A stretch of DNA of 64,000 bases from NCBI RefSeq assembly GCF_025758695.1, contig NZ_JANJQP010000003.1, forward strand, positions 347,413 through 411,412. Direction: 5' to 3'. Both the position numbers and the translations under genes were made by a program. The DNA comes from Oenococcus kitaharae. GTDB lineage: Bacteria; Bacillota; Bacilli; Lactobacillales; Lactobacillaceae. Shown here piece after piece: positions 18,524-28,191 of this stretch. Position 1 is the stretch's first letter, and each line of letters opens with the position of its first letter. The notes below the pieces were generated by a model that saw nothing but the letters and a program-made list of their open reading frames with translations, did not search any database and had not been told where the DNA came from.

Positions 18524-20422
18524 ATGGTGAGCAGAGAAACAAACAAGACAAGTTTTATTCCTGGAATTGAGGGTCTTCGGACACTTTCTGTTCTTGGGGT
18601 AATTCTTTTTCATTTATGGCCGAAAATTTTTGCTGGCGGTTTTTCAGGTGTAACGGTCTTTTTTGTGGTCTCTGGTTTTTTGATGACCAGCATTGTCTTA
18701 AAAGATCTTGCAGCATTTGGGCATTTGCGTTTGAAACGCTTTTATTTACGCCGTTTTTGGCGTTTATATCCGGCTTTTATTGTGATGATTTTCTTGACAA
18801 CGGCGCTTTTATTTTTCTTTTTTCCGGCAGGATTATTCGGTATTCGCGGAACACTGATTAGTAATTTATTTTATGTGAATAATTGGTATCAAATTCTTCA
18901 TCAAGTCTCATACTTCGCTGCCGGTGCTCACTGGTCTGTTTTCACTCATTTGTGGTCCCTGTCTGTTGAAGCCCAGTTTTATGTGATTTGGCCTCTGTTG
19001 GTGACGGCGATTCTCTATCTTGCTGATAAAAAATGGCAGCTCTCTTTGTTGATACCGGCGATTTTGGCGTTAATCTCATCATTTCTCTTGGCCGTACTGT
19101 ATTCTCCGGTTTCAACTAATCGTGCTTACTATGGAACGGATTCACGTGTTTTTTCGTTCATCATAGGCGGTATGGTGGCGATTTTAATCACATTGCTTCG
19201 TTCTCAAGCCTGCCCTAAAATTCTGAGACGTTTTCAGCAGTTGCTTGCTGAGTACTCGGTGTGGATTATATCAGCAAGTTTTAGCGGTGCATTAATATTG
19301 TTCGTGATTGCAAATGGCGTGCAGGCGTGGGTCTATGATTTCGGTATGCTCTTGCTGAGTATTTTTACGGCTTTATTAATTTACTATTTTGTGATGGTAC
19401 CGGAAAACCATTTTAATCTCATTATGGGAAACCATTTCTTTAGATATATCGGATCTCGTTCGTACTCGATTTATCTCTATCAATTGCCGGTATTTGTCAT
19501 CTTAGAAGAAATCTTTCGTAATTTTTCGCCTTTGGTTCATTTTTGGGTCTCGCTCTTCAGCATATTACTGATTATGCTTTTAGCCGATTTGTCTTATCGT
19601 TGGGTTGAGATGCCATTTCGTCACGGCATGATTCATATGACGCGGCAGTCGTTTATGAGTGTGAAGACTGTGCTTACTTCGCTTTTAATCGTATTGACCT
19701 TAACAGGTACCTTTCTCGGCTTTATTTCTAAAGATGCCACACGTTCAAAATCGGCTGACCAGCTGCGTCGGCATTTGCAAAGTGAATCTCAAAAAATTTC
19801 GCGGCAAAACAGCCAGGCCGTATCAGCTCGCCAAAGCGCGGTATCCAGCCAATCTGCTAAATCCTCGCAATCTAGTGCGGCTTCAGGTGCCGATCAGCAG
19901 TTGGCAGGCATTTTCCAGACGAGTCCTGAGAATATTGCCAAAGTGCGTCAGCTTAGTGTTACAGCAATAGGCGATTCTGTTTTATTGGATGTGGGCCCAG
20001 ATCTACAGATGGCGATGCCAAAAGCAATTGTTAATGCTAGAATTGGCCGGCATACGCAAGAGGCTATCGACTCTTTGCAGGCTTTGAAAGATGAGAAGAA
20101 GTTAGATCCGATTATTTTGATGGTCATTGGCACTAACGGCGAGATTTCCGCTGATAATATCCAGCAGGTACGGCGCATCGCTGGAAACCGCCAAGTTTTC
20201 TGGGTTAATTCTTTTTCTGGTGGGAAGCCTTGGGAAGGACCGAATAATAATCTCTTAAGCAGTTTCGACAAACAGGATTCGAACCTGCATGTGATTGATT
20301 GGTATAGCGGCGCACATGCGCACCCAGAGTGGTTTGAACCCGATGGGGTGCACCCCCAGCGAGCGGGAAATCGAGCGATGACCACCATGATTATTAATTC
20401 AATTGCATCCGGTGTTAAATAA
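18524..20422 (+). CDS. acyltransferase 3 / SGNH peptidoglycan O-acetyltransferase (OatA-like)
   Basis: 632 residues. The first ~390 form an acyltransferase-3 domain with about ten membrane segments (PGIEGLRTLSVLGVILFH start, the SGFL and YLRRFWRLYP motifs). A Ser/Gln/Ala-rich linker (about 410-455) leads to an extracytoplasmic SGNH esterase-fold domain with GDSV, GTNG and DGVHP catalytic blocks. This is the architecture of OatA, which moves acetyl groups across the membrane onto peptidoglycan and confers lysozyme resistance. Substrate is inferred from the family. Start may be ATG 18524 or GTG 18527, which fits a leaderless transcript better. Confidence 0.85.
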   Translation: MVSRETNKTSFIPGIEGLRTLSVLGVILFHLWPKIFAGGFSGVTVFFVVSGFLMTSIVLKDLAAFGHLRLKRFYLRRFWRLYPAFIVMIFLTTALLFFFFPAGLFGIRGTLISNLFYVNNWYQILHQVSYFAAGAHWSVFTHLWSLSVEAQFYVIWPLLVTAILYLADKKWQLSLLIPAILALISSFLLAVLYSPVSTNRAYYGTDSRVFSFIIGGMVAILITLLRSQACPKILRRFQQLLAEYSVWIISASFSGALILFVIANGVQAWVYDFGMLLLSIFTALLIYYFVMVPENHFNLIMGNHFFRYIGSRSYSIYLYQLPVFVILEEIFRNFSPLVHFWVSLFSILLIMLLADLSYRWVEMPFRHGMIHMTRQSFMSVKTVLTSLLIVLTLTGTFLGFISKDATRSKSADQLRRHLQSESQKISRQNSQAVSARQSAVSSQSAKSSQSSAASGADQQLAGIFQTSPENIAKVRQLSVTAIGDSVLLDVGPDLQMAMPKAIVNARIGRHTQEAIDSLQALKDEKKLDPIILMVIGTNGEISADNIQQVRRIAGNRQVFWVNSFSGGKPWEGPNNNLLSSFDKQDSNLHVIDWYSGAHAHPEWFEPDGVHPQRAGNRAMTTMIINSIASGVK

Positions 20423-20583
20423 ATGTTTACATTTTTATCACAAAAAAGACTGCTGAGCCTTGTTAATTAATTCTTTTGATTTCCTTTTTGTATTCTGCAA
20501 TTTTACAAAATTATTGCATTGAAATCAGAATAGATTTTTTTTGAAATAATTAAGCAAAGATTAAAAGCCACAATTTGGTTTAT

Positions 20584-21357
20584 ATGAGGGAAGCTCGGCG
20601 GTTAAAGAGAAAAAGGCAAAGGTGCATTAAAGCACTTTGTGTTCTAGCTTTTTTTGGTTTGATTACCTTCTTTTCACCATCTACGGTGGGATCCGCAGAA
20701 AAAAGGTCGCCAGCGGCGGCACTTTCAGCTGCCAGAGGGTTGGCTCGATCTATTGAACAAACATCCACTACTTTCGCTGCGGAACCGATCCAGCCAGTTA
20801 AAGATAAAAAAATATTACTTGATCAGGACTTTACCAAAACTGCCCTCAGCTCCTCTGTACCCGTCAACAGTTCTTCAACGGTGCCTGCTAGCTCGGCCAG
20901 CGTTAGTTCGGCTGTATCTGCCAGCGCACCAATTAATACTACTTCTGTTAGTTCTTCAGCCCTTGTATCGAGTTCCCAATCTCAGATTTCAAAAATTCAG
21001 ACGCCTGCACCTGCTAGGGCGTCCGTACCAGCTAAAGTTTCGGTGCCGGTAAAACCGTCTGGATCAATACAATCATCAGCTGCGAGTCAAAGCAGTACAT
21101 CTGCCGTTTCTGCTATAACTGATATTAATTGGCTGATTCAGAAAGAATCTTCTGGGAATCCTGATGCTGAAAATGGTAACTATAAAGGTATTGGTCAGTT
21201 ATCGGAAGCAGCTTATCAGAAGTATTTAAATCGGACCTGGGCACAAGTCAAGGGTAACTATGACTTGCAGCTGCAGGCAATGCAGGCTTACATTCAGGAC
21301 CGTTATGGTTCTGTAGCACAGGCCATTGTTTTTTGGCAGCAGAATGGCTGGTATTAA
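20584..21357 (+). CDS. secreted aggregation-promoting-factor/transglycosylase-like wall protein
   Basis: 257 residues. An N-terminal signal sequence (basic RRLKRKRQR, then LCVLAFFGLITFF) and a long Ser/Ala/Val/Pro-rich linker (about 85-180) precede a C-terminal domain with INWLIQKESSGNP, NYKGIGQLS and DRYGSVAQAIVFWQQNGWY, the signature of LAB aggregation-promoting-factor-like proteins with a lysozyme-like fold. It is probably exported and wall-associated. ATG 20584 has no ribosome binding site; a TTG 9 nt upstream is possible. The 150-nt A/T-rich gap before it holds no promoter I can support. Confidence 0.75.
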   Translation: MREARRLKRKRQRCIKALCVLAFFGLITFFSPSTVGSAEKRSPAAALSAARGLARSIEQTSTTFAAEPIQPVKDKKILLDQDFTKTALSSSVPVNSSSTVPASSASVSSAVSASAPINTTSVSSSALVSSSQSQISKIQTPAPARASVPAKVSVPVKPSGSIQSSAASQSSTSAVSAITDINWLIQKESSGNPDAENGNYKGIGQLSEAAYQKYLNRTWAQVKGNYDLQLQAMQAYIQDRYGSVAQAIVFWQQNGWY

Positions 21358-21385
21358 TTACATATCAAAAAAGTCATGAAAGTCC

Positions 21386-21414
21386 TTGCCCTGCAGGGGC
21401 TTTTACTGTACTAT
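21386..21414 (+). promoter_or_regulatory. candidate promoter of the S10 operon
   Basis: TTGCCC, 17-nt spacer, TACTAT, about 170 nt before rpsJ. Neither hexamer is perfect. The -35 lies within an imperfect hairpin (AAAGTCC/GGGGCTTT). Confidence 0.4.
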
Positions 21415-21498
21415 ATACAGGTATGCCTTTTACGTTTTAAGGTTTAATACGGCCAAAAACGCCGGTATATCAAGGTTTAGTGATGATATTCAAGGTTG

Positions 21499-21543
21499 CG
21501 ACACGCTCGGCACCGTTGCCATGGCGTCAAGATGTCGGTTTTT
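21499..21543 (+). terminator. leader hairpin with T run (possible attenuator) before rpsJ
   Basis: Stacked stems CGACA/TGTCG, CGC/GCG and GGCA/TGCC enclose a CCGT loop, with small internal loops, followed by five T residues 43 nt before the rpsJ start. The layout is that of an attenuator in the S10 leader; function is inferred. Confidence 0.45.
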
Positions 21544-21586
21544 GAATGGAGCGAGCTGATTTTGAAAATCAACGAAAGGATAAATT

Positions 21587-21895
21587 ATGGCAGAAAGAAA
21601 AATTCGAATCCGGTTAAAGGCTTACGAGCATCGTACAATCGATGTCTCAGCAGCAAAGATTGTCGAGACAGCAAAGCGCACTGGCGCACAAGTAGTTGGA
21701 CCAATTCCTTTGCCAACAGAACGCACACTCTACACGATTCTGCGTTCGCCGCATAAGCATAAGGATTCGCGTGAACAATTCGAAATGCGTACACATAAGC
21801 GTTTGATTGATGTTGTTAACCCTACTGATAAGACAGTTGACTCTTTGAGAAAACTTGATCTTCCAGCTGGTGTCGCAATCGAAATCAAATTGTAA
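21587..21895 (+). CDS. rpsJ: 30S ribosomal protein S10
   Basis: 102 residues, standard length. Binds the 30S head and, with NusB, joins antitermination complexes. Conserved [11 protein letters not shown] start, GPIPLPT and the [15 protein letters not shown] loop. First gene of the S10-spc-alpha supercluster, with a GAAAGGA site after a leader of about 165 nt. Confidence 0.98.
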   Translation: MAERKIRIRLKAYEHRTIDVSAAKIVETAKRTGAQVVGPIPLPTERTLYTILRSPHKHKDSREQFEMRTHKRLIDVVNPTDKTVDSLRKLDLPAGVAIEIKL

Positions 21896-21914
21896 TTTAT
21901 AAAAGGAGAAAGTC

Positions 21915-22649
21915 ATGACAAAAGGTATCTTAGGCCGAAAAATCGGTATGACTCAGGTTTTCACCAGCAAAGGTGAATTAGTTCCTGTAACTGTCATTGA
22001 AGTCCTGCCTAACACAGTTCTTCAAGTCAAGACTCCAGAGACGGATGGTTATTCAGCTATTCAACTCGGTGTTTTCGACAAGCGCAAGATTGCTGCAAAC
22101 AAACCTGAACAAGGTCACGCAAAAAAAGCTAATGCGACCCCTAAGCGCTACATTCGCGAAATTCGTGACGCGGAAGGCGATTACAAACAGGGAGATCAAG
22201 TTGAAGTCAGCATTTTTGATGCTGGTGAATATGTTGATGTCCAAGGAATTACAAAAGGACATGGTTTCCAAGGGTCTATTAAGCGTTTAGGACAGTCCCG
22301 TGGACCTATGGCTCACGGCTCTCGTTATCACCGTCGTCCTGGCTCTATGGGTGCGATTATTAACAAAGTTTTCAAGGGCAAGCTGCTTCCTGGACAGATG
22401 GGTGGCGACATTCGTACCGCTCAGAAACTATTAGTTGTTGCTATTGATAAAAGCAGTAACTTAATTTTGATCAAGGGCAATGTTCCTGGTGCTAACAAGA
22501 GCTTTGTCACAATTAAGTCCACAGTCAAAGCCTACAAAGCAAGCGATATTAAATTGGCTGGTACTGTTGGCCAAGAGATCAAAGCCAAAGAGGCTGATAC
22601 ACAAAATACTCAAGCAGATGCTAATAATGGCGCTGCTTCCGCGAAATGA
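21915..22649 (+). CDS. rplC: 50S ribosomal protein L3
   Basis: Early-assembly 23S rRNA binder near the peptidyl transferase centre. The core is typical ([10 protein letters not shown] start, [21 protein letters not shown]). At 244 residues it is about 35 longer than usual because of a Lys/Ala/Asn/Gln-rich C-terminal tail. AAAGGAG site upstream. Confidence 0.97.
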   Translation: MTKGILGRKIGMTQVFTSKGELVPVTVIEVLPNTVLQVKTPETDGYSAIQLGVFDKRKIAANKPEQGHAKKANATPKRYIREIRDAEGDYKQGDQVEVSIFDAGEYVDVQGITKGHGFQGSIKRLGQSRGPMAHGSRYHRRPGSMGAIINKVFKGKLLPGQMGGDIRTAQKLLVVAIDKSSNLILIKGNVPGANKSFVTIKSTVKAYKASDIKLAGTVGQEIKAKEADTQNTQADANNGAASAK

Positions 22650-22663
22650 GAAAGGAGAACCAA

Positions 22664-23287
22664 ATGACTAAAGTTGCTTTATTTAAACAAGATGGTGCTA
22701 AAGCTGGCGAAGTCGAATTAAACGATGCTGTTTTTGCGATCGAGCCTAATGAAGCTGTTGTGACAGATGCCGTTTTGATGCAGCGTGCTTCAATGCGTCA
22801 AGGTACTCACTCAGTCAAAAATCGTTCTGCTGTTTCTGGTGGTGGAAGAAAGCCATGGCGTCAGAAGGGGACCGGTAATGCCCGTCAGGGATCTATCCGT
22901 GCTCCTCAGTGGCGTGGCGGTGGTATTTCGATGGGCCCTACGCCTCGTTCTTATTCTTATAAGATCAATCGCAAAGCTTATCGCCTCGCACTTAAAAGTG
23001 CCTTGTCTGATAAGGTCGCGCAACAGAATTTTATCGTTGTTGATAAATTCGATTTCGACAAGCCGTCTACGAAACTTTTCGCAGAGAATTTGTCTAAATT
23101 GAATTCGACAAAAAAGACTTTGCTAGTCATTGATCCAGCAGATGAGAATGTCAAATTGTCAGCGAGAAATCTGCCAAACGTGCAGGTTGTGACTGCCCAA
23201 GGCGTTAACGTTTATGACTTGGTCCGCGCACAAAAAGTGGTTATCGCAGAATCAGCCGCAAAGCAGGTTGAGGAGGGATTGAGTTAA
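22664..23287 (+). CDS. rplD: 50S ribosomal protein L4
   Basis: 207 residues lining the exit tunnel. Conserved internal loop ([25 protein letters not shown]). The ATG at 22664 follows AAAGGAG; the longer in-frame reading from 22646 has no support. Its stop overlaps rplW by one base (TAATG). Confidence 0.97.
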   Translation: MTKVALFKQDGAKAGEVELNDAVFAIEPNEAVVTDAVLMQRASMRQGTHSVKNRSAVSGGGRKPWRQKGTGNARQGSIRAPQWRGGGISMGPTPRSYSYKINRKAYRLALKSALSDKVAQQNFIVVDKFDFDKPSTKLFAENLSKLNSTKKTLLVIDPADENVKLSARNLPNVQVVTAQGVNVYDLVRAQKVVIAESAAKQVEEGLS

Positions 23288-23586
23288 TGCAAGCACGCGA
23301 TGTTATTTTACGGCCAATTATCACTGAAGCTTCTATGAGCGGTGCTGATAAAAAGGTTTATGTTTTCGAAGTAAACCGCAAAGCAACTAAGACAGATGTT
23401 AAAGCTGCTATTGCTGAAATCTTCAATGTCACAGTGAAAAAAGTTAATATTGCCAACGTTCGTGGAAAAAACAAGCGCATGGGACGATATGAAGGACTGA
23501 CTCGTAACCGCAAAAAAGCTACCGTTAGTTTAACAGCAGATTCACAAGCTATCGAAGTATTTCAAAATAAAGAAGAAAAAAAATAA
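23287..23586 (+). CDS. rplW: 50S ribosomal protein L23
   Basis: 99 residues at the exit of the tunnel, docking site for trigger factor and SRP. Typical [14 protein letters not shown] start and KKAIV-like C-terminal half. Its GAGGAGG site lies within the end of rplD. Confidence 0.97.
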   Translation: MQARDVILRPIITEASMSGADKKVYVFEVNRKATKTDVKAAIAEIFNVTVKKVNIANVRGKNKRMGRYEGLTRNRKKATVSLTADSQAIEVFQNKEEKK

Positions 23587-23600
23587 GAAAGGAGTAACGC

Positions 23601-24440
23601 ATGGCTATCAAGACTTATAAACCAACAACCAACGGTCGTCGTAATATGAGCGGATTTGATTTTTCCGTTATTACAAAGAAGACTCCGGAAAAAAGTTTGT
23701 TGGCAAAGAAATCAAAGACCGGAGCGAGAAATGCTGAAGGTCGAATGACCGTTCGCCATCATGGCGGCGGGCATAAGCAGCAATACAGAGTTATTGATTT
23801 TAAACGGACCAAAGACAATTCGACTGCCTTAGTTAAAGCGATTGAATATGATCCAAATCGTACCTCTAATATTGCTTTGCTTGTTTATGAAGACGGTGTG
23901 AAGAGTTACATCTTGGCGCCTAAGGGTCTAGAAGTTGGCACTAAAATCCAATCTGGTCCCGATGCCGACATTAAGGTCGGTAATGCGTTGCCGTTGAGCA
24001 ACATTCCCGAAGGAACTTTGATTCACAATATTGAATTAAAGCCTGGAAAAGGAGGCCAGTTAGCTCGTTCTGCTGGTACTTCTGCACAAATCCTTGGTAA
24101 AGATGATGCCGGTAAGTATGTGATTGTCCGTTTGTCTTCCGGCGAAGTACGTATGATCTTAGCTACTGCACGAGCTACTATTGGTGAAGTTGGTAATGCC
24201 GAACATTCATTGATTAGTTGGGGAAAAGCAGGTCGTTCGCGTTGGCGTGGCAAGACACCGCATGTTCGTGGTTCGGTTATGAACCCGAATGACCATCCAC
24301 ATGGTGGTGGTGAAGGTAAAGCTCCTGTTGGTCATCCAAGTCCTATGAGCCCGTGGGGCAAAAAGTCTTATGGAAATAAGACGCGTGATAAGAAGAAGCC
24401 ATCTACTAAGTTCATTGTTCGTGGACGGAAGGGTAAGTAA
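23601..24440 (+). CDS. rplB: 50S ribosomal protein L2
   Basis: 279 residues, usual length. Needed for subunit joining and peptidyl transferase activity. Conserved [18 protein letters not shown] and the C-terminal [13 protein letters not shown] loop containing the essential histidine. AAAGGAG site upstream. Confidence 0.98.
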   Translation: MAIKTYKPTTNGRRNMSGFDFSVITKKTPEKSLLAKKSKTGARNAEGRMTVRHHGGGHKQQYRVIDFKRTKDNSTALVKAIEYDPNRTSNIALLVYEDGVKSYILAPKGLEVGTKIQSGPDADIKVGNALPLSNIPEGTLIHNIELKPGKGGQLARSAGTSAQILGKDDAGKYVIVRLSSGEVRMILATARATIGEVGNAEHSLISWGKAGRSRWRGKTPHVRGSVMNPNDHPHGGGEGKAPVGHPSPMSPWGKKSYGNKTRDKKKPSTKFIVRGRKGK

Positions 24441-24452
24441 TCGGAGGTTTAG

Positions 24453-24734
24453 ATGAGTCGTAGTTTGAAAAAAGGACCTTTTGCTGATCCGTCATTATTA
24501 AAAAAGATTGATCAGTTTTCAGGCCAAAATAAAAAACCAGTCATCCGTACTTGGTCACGTCGTTCAACGATTTTTCCAAGCTTTATTGGATTTACAATTG
24601 CTGTTTATGACGGGCGTAAGCACGTTCCGGTTTATATCCAAGACGATATGGTTGGCCACAAGCTTGGTGAGTTTGTCCCAACACGTACCTTCCGCGGTCA
24701 TGCCGGTAGTGATGATAAGAAGACAGGAAAGTAA
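24453..24734 (+). CDS. rpsS: 30S ribosomal protein S19
   Basis: 93 residues in the 30S head, partner of S13. SRSLKKGPF start, [10 protein letters not shown] and [13 protein letters not shown] are conserved. CGGAGG ribosome binding site. Confidence 0.98.
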   Translation: MSRSLKKGPFADPSLLKKIDQFSGQNKKPVIRTWSRRSTIFPSFIGFTIAVYDGRKHVPVYIQDDMVGHKLGEFVPTRTFRGHAGSDDKKTGK

Positions 24735-24744
24735 GGAGTAAGTA

Positions 24745-25107
24745 ATGGCTGATAATGTTACATCTGCAAAAGCCACCGCTTATCAGGTTCGAATCGCAGC
24801 TCGCAAAGCGCGATTGGTTCTCGATACAGTTCGTGGAAAGAGTGTCAACGAAGCTTATGCGATCCTGAAATTCCTGCCAAATACAGGAACTGAGCCAGTC
24901 TATAAGGTGCTCAATTCAGCGGTTGCTAATGCTGAGAATAACTTTGCCCTTGACCGGGCAGACCTTATTGTGAAAGAAGCTTATGCTAACGAAGGACCAA
25001 CTTTGAAGCGTTTTCGTCCTCGCGCTAAGGGTGTTGCTTCCAAAATCAATAAACGCACAAGTCATATTACAATCATCGTTGCTGAGAACGATAAGAAAGG
25101 AGCTTAA
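24745..25107 (+). CDS. rplV: 50S ribosomal protein L22
   Basis: 120 residues. Contacts all 23S domains and lines the exit tunnel by its beta-hairpin ([12 protein letters not shown]), the region altered in macrolide resistance; no unusual residue is obvious there. AAGGAG site upstream. Confidence 0.98.
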   Translation: MADNVTSAKATAYQVRIAARKARLVLDTVRGKSVNEAYAILKFLPNTGTEPVYKVLNSAVANAENNFALDRADLIVKEAYANEGPTLKRFRPRAKGVASKINKRTSHITIIVAENDKKGA

Positions 25108-25109
25108 GG

Positions 25110-25922
25110 ATGGGCCAAAAGATTAATCCTATTGGATTCCGTGTTGGAATCATTCGTGATTGGGATGCCAAATGGTATGCCGATAGAAAAGAATATGTTC
25201 CAACTTTGCAAGAAGATCTGCGTATTCGCAAGTATCTTGAAAAGAATTTAAAAGATGCTGCTGTTGATCGTGTGATGATCGAACGTACTGAGCCGACTCG
25301 CATCAACTTAACGATCCATACTGCAAAACCTGGTATTGTTATTGGTCGCGGCGGTGCAGATGTTGAGCGTCTGCGTAGTGAACTATCAAAGTTGACGACA
25401 CCTTATAAAGGACAGCCAAAGCGTGTCAATATTAATATTGTTGAGATTCGCAAGCCTGACTTAAATGCTCATCTTGTTGGACAGCAGATTGCTGCTGATT
25501 TGGAGCGCCGAGTTGCTTTTCGCCGTGCTATGCGCGGTGCCATTCAAAGAGCACAAAGGGCTGGCGCTAAGGGTATTCGTACCATGGTTTCTGGCCGTTT
25601 GAATGGTGCGGACATTGCTCGTAAGGAGCAATATACCGAAGGTACTGTTCCGCTTCATACTCTGCGTGCAGATATTGATTATTCGTGGGATGAGGCTATG
25701 ACTTCATACGGTAATTTAGGAATTAAGACCTGGATTTATCGTGGTGATGCCGAACATGGCCAGTTTATCAAAGATGAAGATGCAGAAGCTTCGGCCAATA
25801 GTCGTGGTTCTCGCAGTGGATCTCGTGGGCGTGGCAATGCAGGTGGCCGCCAAGGCAACCGTCCTCGCCGTCCTCGTTCTGAGCAGTCTACTCAAGCAAG
25901 AACACAAGGAGGTAATAACTAA
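25110..25922 (+). CDS. rpsC: 30S ribosomal protein S3 with extended C-terminal tail
   Basis: mRNA-entry protein of the 30S head. KH domain with [14 protein letters not shown] at about 72-85 and the conserved C-domain [15 protein letters not shown]. The family usually ends near 215-220 residues; here 270, with residues 214-270 forming a polar Ser/Gly/Arg/Asn tail. Stop overlaps rplP by one base (TAATG). Confidence 0.97.
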   Translation: MGQKINPIGFRVGIIRDWDAKWYADRKEYVPTLQEDLRIRKYLEKNLKDAAVDRVMIERTEPTRINLTIHTAKPGIVIGRGGADVERLRSELSKLTTPYKGQPKRVNINIVEIRKPDLNAHLVGQQIAADLERRVAFRRAMRGAIQRAQRAGAKGIRTMVSGRLNGADIARKEQYTEGTVPLHTLRADIDYSWDEAMTSYGNLGIKTWIYRGDAEHGQFIKDEDAEASANSRGSRSGSRGRGNAGGRQGNRPRRPRSEQSTQARTQGGNN

Positions 25923-26353
25923 TGTTAGTTCCTAAACGTGTTAAATACCGTCGTGTTCACCGTGGTCATATGCGGGGTGAAGCTAAAGGCGGACGTACGG
26001 TTGCTTTCGGTGATTATGGTTTGCAGGCAACTGAAAATAATTGGATTACAAATCGCCAAATTGAAGCTGCCCGTGTTGCCATGACTCGTTACATGAAGCG
26101 TGGCGGTAAAGTTTGGATCAAGATTTTCCCACAGAAATCTTACACTTCAAAAGGTGTGGGTGTTCGTATGGGTAACGGAAAAGGTGCTCCAGAAGGCTGG
26201 GTTGCGCCAACTAAACGGGGAACAATTATGTTCGAAGTTGGTGGTGTGAACGAAGCCACTGCTAAGGAAGCTTTGCGTTTGGCAATGCACAAATTGCCAG
26301 TTAAAGCTAAGATCGTTAGCAAAGCTGAAGCAGCAGAGGAGGTAAGCGCATAA
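25922..26353 (+). CDS. rplP: 50S ribosomal protein L16
   Basis: 143 residues near the A-site tRNA elbow. [19 protein letters not shown] start and [14 protein letters not shown] are conserved. AAGGAGG lies 10 nt before the start inside rpsC; the stop overlaps rpmC by one base. Confidence 0.98.
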   Translation: MLVPKRVKYRRVHRGHMRGEAKGGRTVAFGDYGLQATENNWITNRQIEAARVAMTRYMKRGGKVWIKIFPQKSYTSKGVGVRMGNGKGAPEGWVAPTKRGTIMFEVGGVNEATAKEALRLAMHKLPVKAKIVSKAEAAEEVSA

Positions 26354-26562
26354 TGAAAGCTTCAGAACTTAAAGGTCTGTCTCGCGATGATTTGTTGAAG
26401 CGTGAAAAAGATGCAAAAACTGAGCTCTTCAATTTGCGTTTCCAACAAGCTGCCGGACAGTTAGAGAACACTGCTCGTCTTTCAACAGTTAAAAAAGACA
26501 TTGCAAGAATCAAGACAGAGCTTCGTGCTCAAGAAATCGCGGCTGAAAAGGCCAAGGCATAA
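26353..26562 (+). CDS. rpmC: 50S ribosomal protein L29
   Basis: 69 residues, two-helix protein beside L23 at the exit site. [17 protein letters not shown] and [13 protein letters not shown] are typical. Overlaps rplP by one base, with a GAGGAGG site inside it. Confidence 0.97.
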   Translation: MKASELKGLSRDDLLKREKDAKTELFNLRFQQAAGQLENTARLSTVKKDIARIKTELRAQEIAAEKAKA

Positions 26563-26572
26563 GGAGGTTATT

Positions 26573-26839
26573 ATGAGTGAAGAACGTAATGCACGTAAAG
26601 TTTACCGTGGACGCGTCGTTTCCGATAAGATGGATAAGACGATTTCCGTCGCAGTTGAAACTTATAAGAATCATCCTGTATACGGCAAGCGAGTTAAGTA
26701 CACGAAAAAGCTTAAGGCACATGATGAGAACAATACCGCTAAGTTGAATGATATTGTTGAAATCATGGAGACCCGTCCACTATCCGCTACTAAACGTTTT
26801 CGTTTGGTTCGCGTAGTTGAAGAAGCAGTGATCTTATAA
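26573..26839 (+). CDS. rpsQ: 30S ribosomal protein S17
   Basis: 88 residues from ATG 26573, which follows AAGGAGG; a longer in-frame reading begins within rpmC and is rejected. [19 protein letters not shown] and [13 protein letters not shown] are conserved. Confidence 0.98.
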   Translation: MSEERNARKVYRGRVVSDKMDKTISVAVETYKNHPVYGKRVKYTKKLKAHDENNTAKLNDIVEIMETRPLSATKRFRLVRVVEEAVIL

Positions 26840-26860
26840 TAATTTGAAAGGAGCGGAACT

Positions 26861-27229
26861 ATGATTCAGCAAGAAAGTCGCCTAAAAGTTGCAGATAACT
26901 CGGGCGCTCGTGAAATTTTAACAATTAAAGTTCTTGGTGGTTCCGGTAGGAAATTTGCCAACATCGGAGACATGATTGTCGCTACAGTTAAGCAAGCTAT
27001 TCCGGGCGGTACTGTCAAGAAAGGCGATGTCGTTAAAGCTGTTATTGTTCGTACGGTACGTGGCATTCATCGTATTGACGGATCATATATCAAGTTTGAC
27101 GAAAATGCCGCGGTCATTGTCAGAGATGACAAGACACCGGTTGGCACACGTATCTTCGGACCAGTAGCTCGTGAACTACGTGATAATGAATACATGCGTA
27201 TCGTTAGTCTTGCGCCGGAAGTTCTATAA
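26861..27229 (+). CDS. rplN: 50S ribosomal protein L14
   Basis: 122 residues at the intersubunit face. [17 protein letters not shown] and [13 protein letters not shown] are conserved. GAAAGGAG site. First gene of the spc segment. Confidence 0.98.
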   Translation: MIQQESRLKVADNSGAREILTIKVLGGSGRKFANIGDMIVATVKQAIPGGTVKKGDVVKAVIVRTVRGIHRIDGSYIKFDENAAVIVRDDKTPVGTRIFGPVARELRDNEYMRIVSLAPEVL

Positions 27230-27240
27230 AGGAGGATCAC

Positions 27241-27510
27241 ATGAATATTAAAACCGGAGATAAAGTCCGCGTGATCGCTGGCAAGGACAAAGGCAAAGAA
27301 GGCACGGTTACCAAGGTTATTTTGAAAACTGATCGTGTTATTGTCGAGGGCGTGAACAAGGTAAAAAAGCACCAAAAGCCGACTCAGGCAGAACCTAAGG
27401 GCGGTATTGTTGAGAAAGAAGCCGCTTTGCATGTTTCTAATGTGAAACTGTTAGATGCCTCATCTCAAAAGAATCATCGTGTTAACAAAAACGATGAGGT
27501 TAAAAAATAA
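27241..27510 (+). CDS. rplX: 50S ribosomal protein L24
   Basis: Assembly-initiator protein, 89 residues and somewhat shorter than the usual ~100. KOW motif at the N-terminus ([18 protein letters not shown]). AAAGGAGG site. Confidence 0.97.
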   Translation: MNIKTGDKVRVIAGKDKGKEGTVTKVILKTDRVIVEGVNKVKKHQKPTQAEPKGGIVEKEAALHVSNVKLLDASSQKNHRVNKNDEVKK

Positions 27511-27528
27511 TCGGGAGAAATCATTTTC

Positions 27529-28071
27529 ATGGCAAATGCATTAAAAGAAAAATATGTTAATGAAGTTCAACCGGCTTTGATTTCTAAGTTTAGTTATCGA
27601 TCATCAATGCAAGCACCAAAACTCGAGAAAATTGTCTTGAATATGGGTGTTGGTGATGCTGTTACTAATTCAAACAACTTAGACGAAGCTGTTTCTGAAC
27701 TCAGATTAATTGCTGGTCAGCAACCAGTTATCACAAAGGCTAAGAAATCAATTGCTGGTTTTCGCCTTCGTGAAGGTATGAGTATTGGAAGCAAAGTAAC
27801 ATTGCGTGGTGACCGCATGTATGATTTTCTGGATAAACTGATCAACGTTGCATTGCCTCGTGTACGTGATTTTCGTGGAACATCAAAGAAGTCTTTCGAT
27901 GGTCGTGGGAACTACACGTTAGGTATCAAAGAGCAGCTCATTTTTCCAGAAATTAACTATGATGATGTCAATCGCGTGCGTGGTCTAGATATTGTTATTG
28001 TTACCACGGCCAACACTGACGAAGAGGGCTTGGCTTTGCTGAGTCAGCTTGGTTTGCCGTTTGCAAAATAA
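27529..28071 (+). CDS. rplE: 50S ribosomal protein L5
   Basis: 180 residues, binds 5S rRNA in the central protuberance. [11 protein letters not shown] and [20 protein letters not shown] are conserved. The GGGAG site is some 12 nt from the ATG, wider than at neighbouring genes. Followed by a 120-nt gap where rpsN usually lies. Confidence 0.98.
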   Translation: MANALKEKYVNEVQPALISKFSYRSSMQAPKLEKIVLNMGVGDAVTNSNNLDEAVSELRLIAGQQPVITKAKKSIAGFRLREGMSIGSKVTLRGDRMYDFLDKLINVALPRVRDFRGTSKKSFDGRGNYTLGIKEQLIFPEINYDDVNRVRGLDIVIVTTANTDEEGLALLSQLGLPFAK

Positions 28072-28191
28072 TCATTATGAACAGAAACAAAGTACCGCTA
28101 TTGGGCAAGAGTGCTTTTTAGATAGATTATCCAAGGATGTTTTGTCTAAAAAGTTATTTGCTACGCGACAACTGTAGGAAGGATAAAAATT
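28072..28191 (+). other. intergenic gap at the usual rpsN (S14) position
   Basis: 120 nt between rplE and rpsH. It holds only a 14-codon ORF (28078-28122) with no ribosome binding site, and the rpsH ribosome binding site. No zinc-ribbon CxxC motif of S14 is present in any frame. Confidence 0.6.

Noticed and set aside
20753..21052. Overlapping 99-codon frame rich in Leu/Pro/Ser inside the APF-like gene
   Set aside because: It is the shifted reading of the repetitive Ser/Ala linker codons; no ribosome binding site or family features.
28078..28122. 14-codon ORF between rplE and rpsH as a leader peptide
   Set aside because: No ribosome binding site, no regulatory codon run and no paired hairpins; chance ORF more likely.
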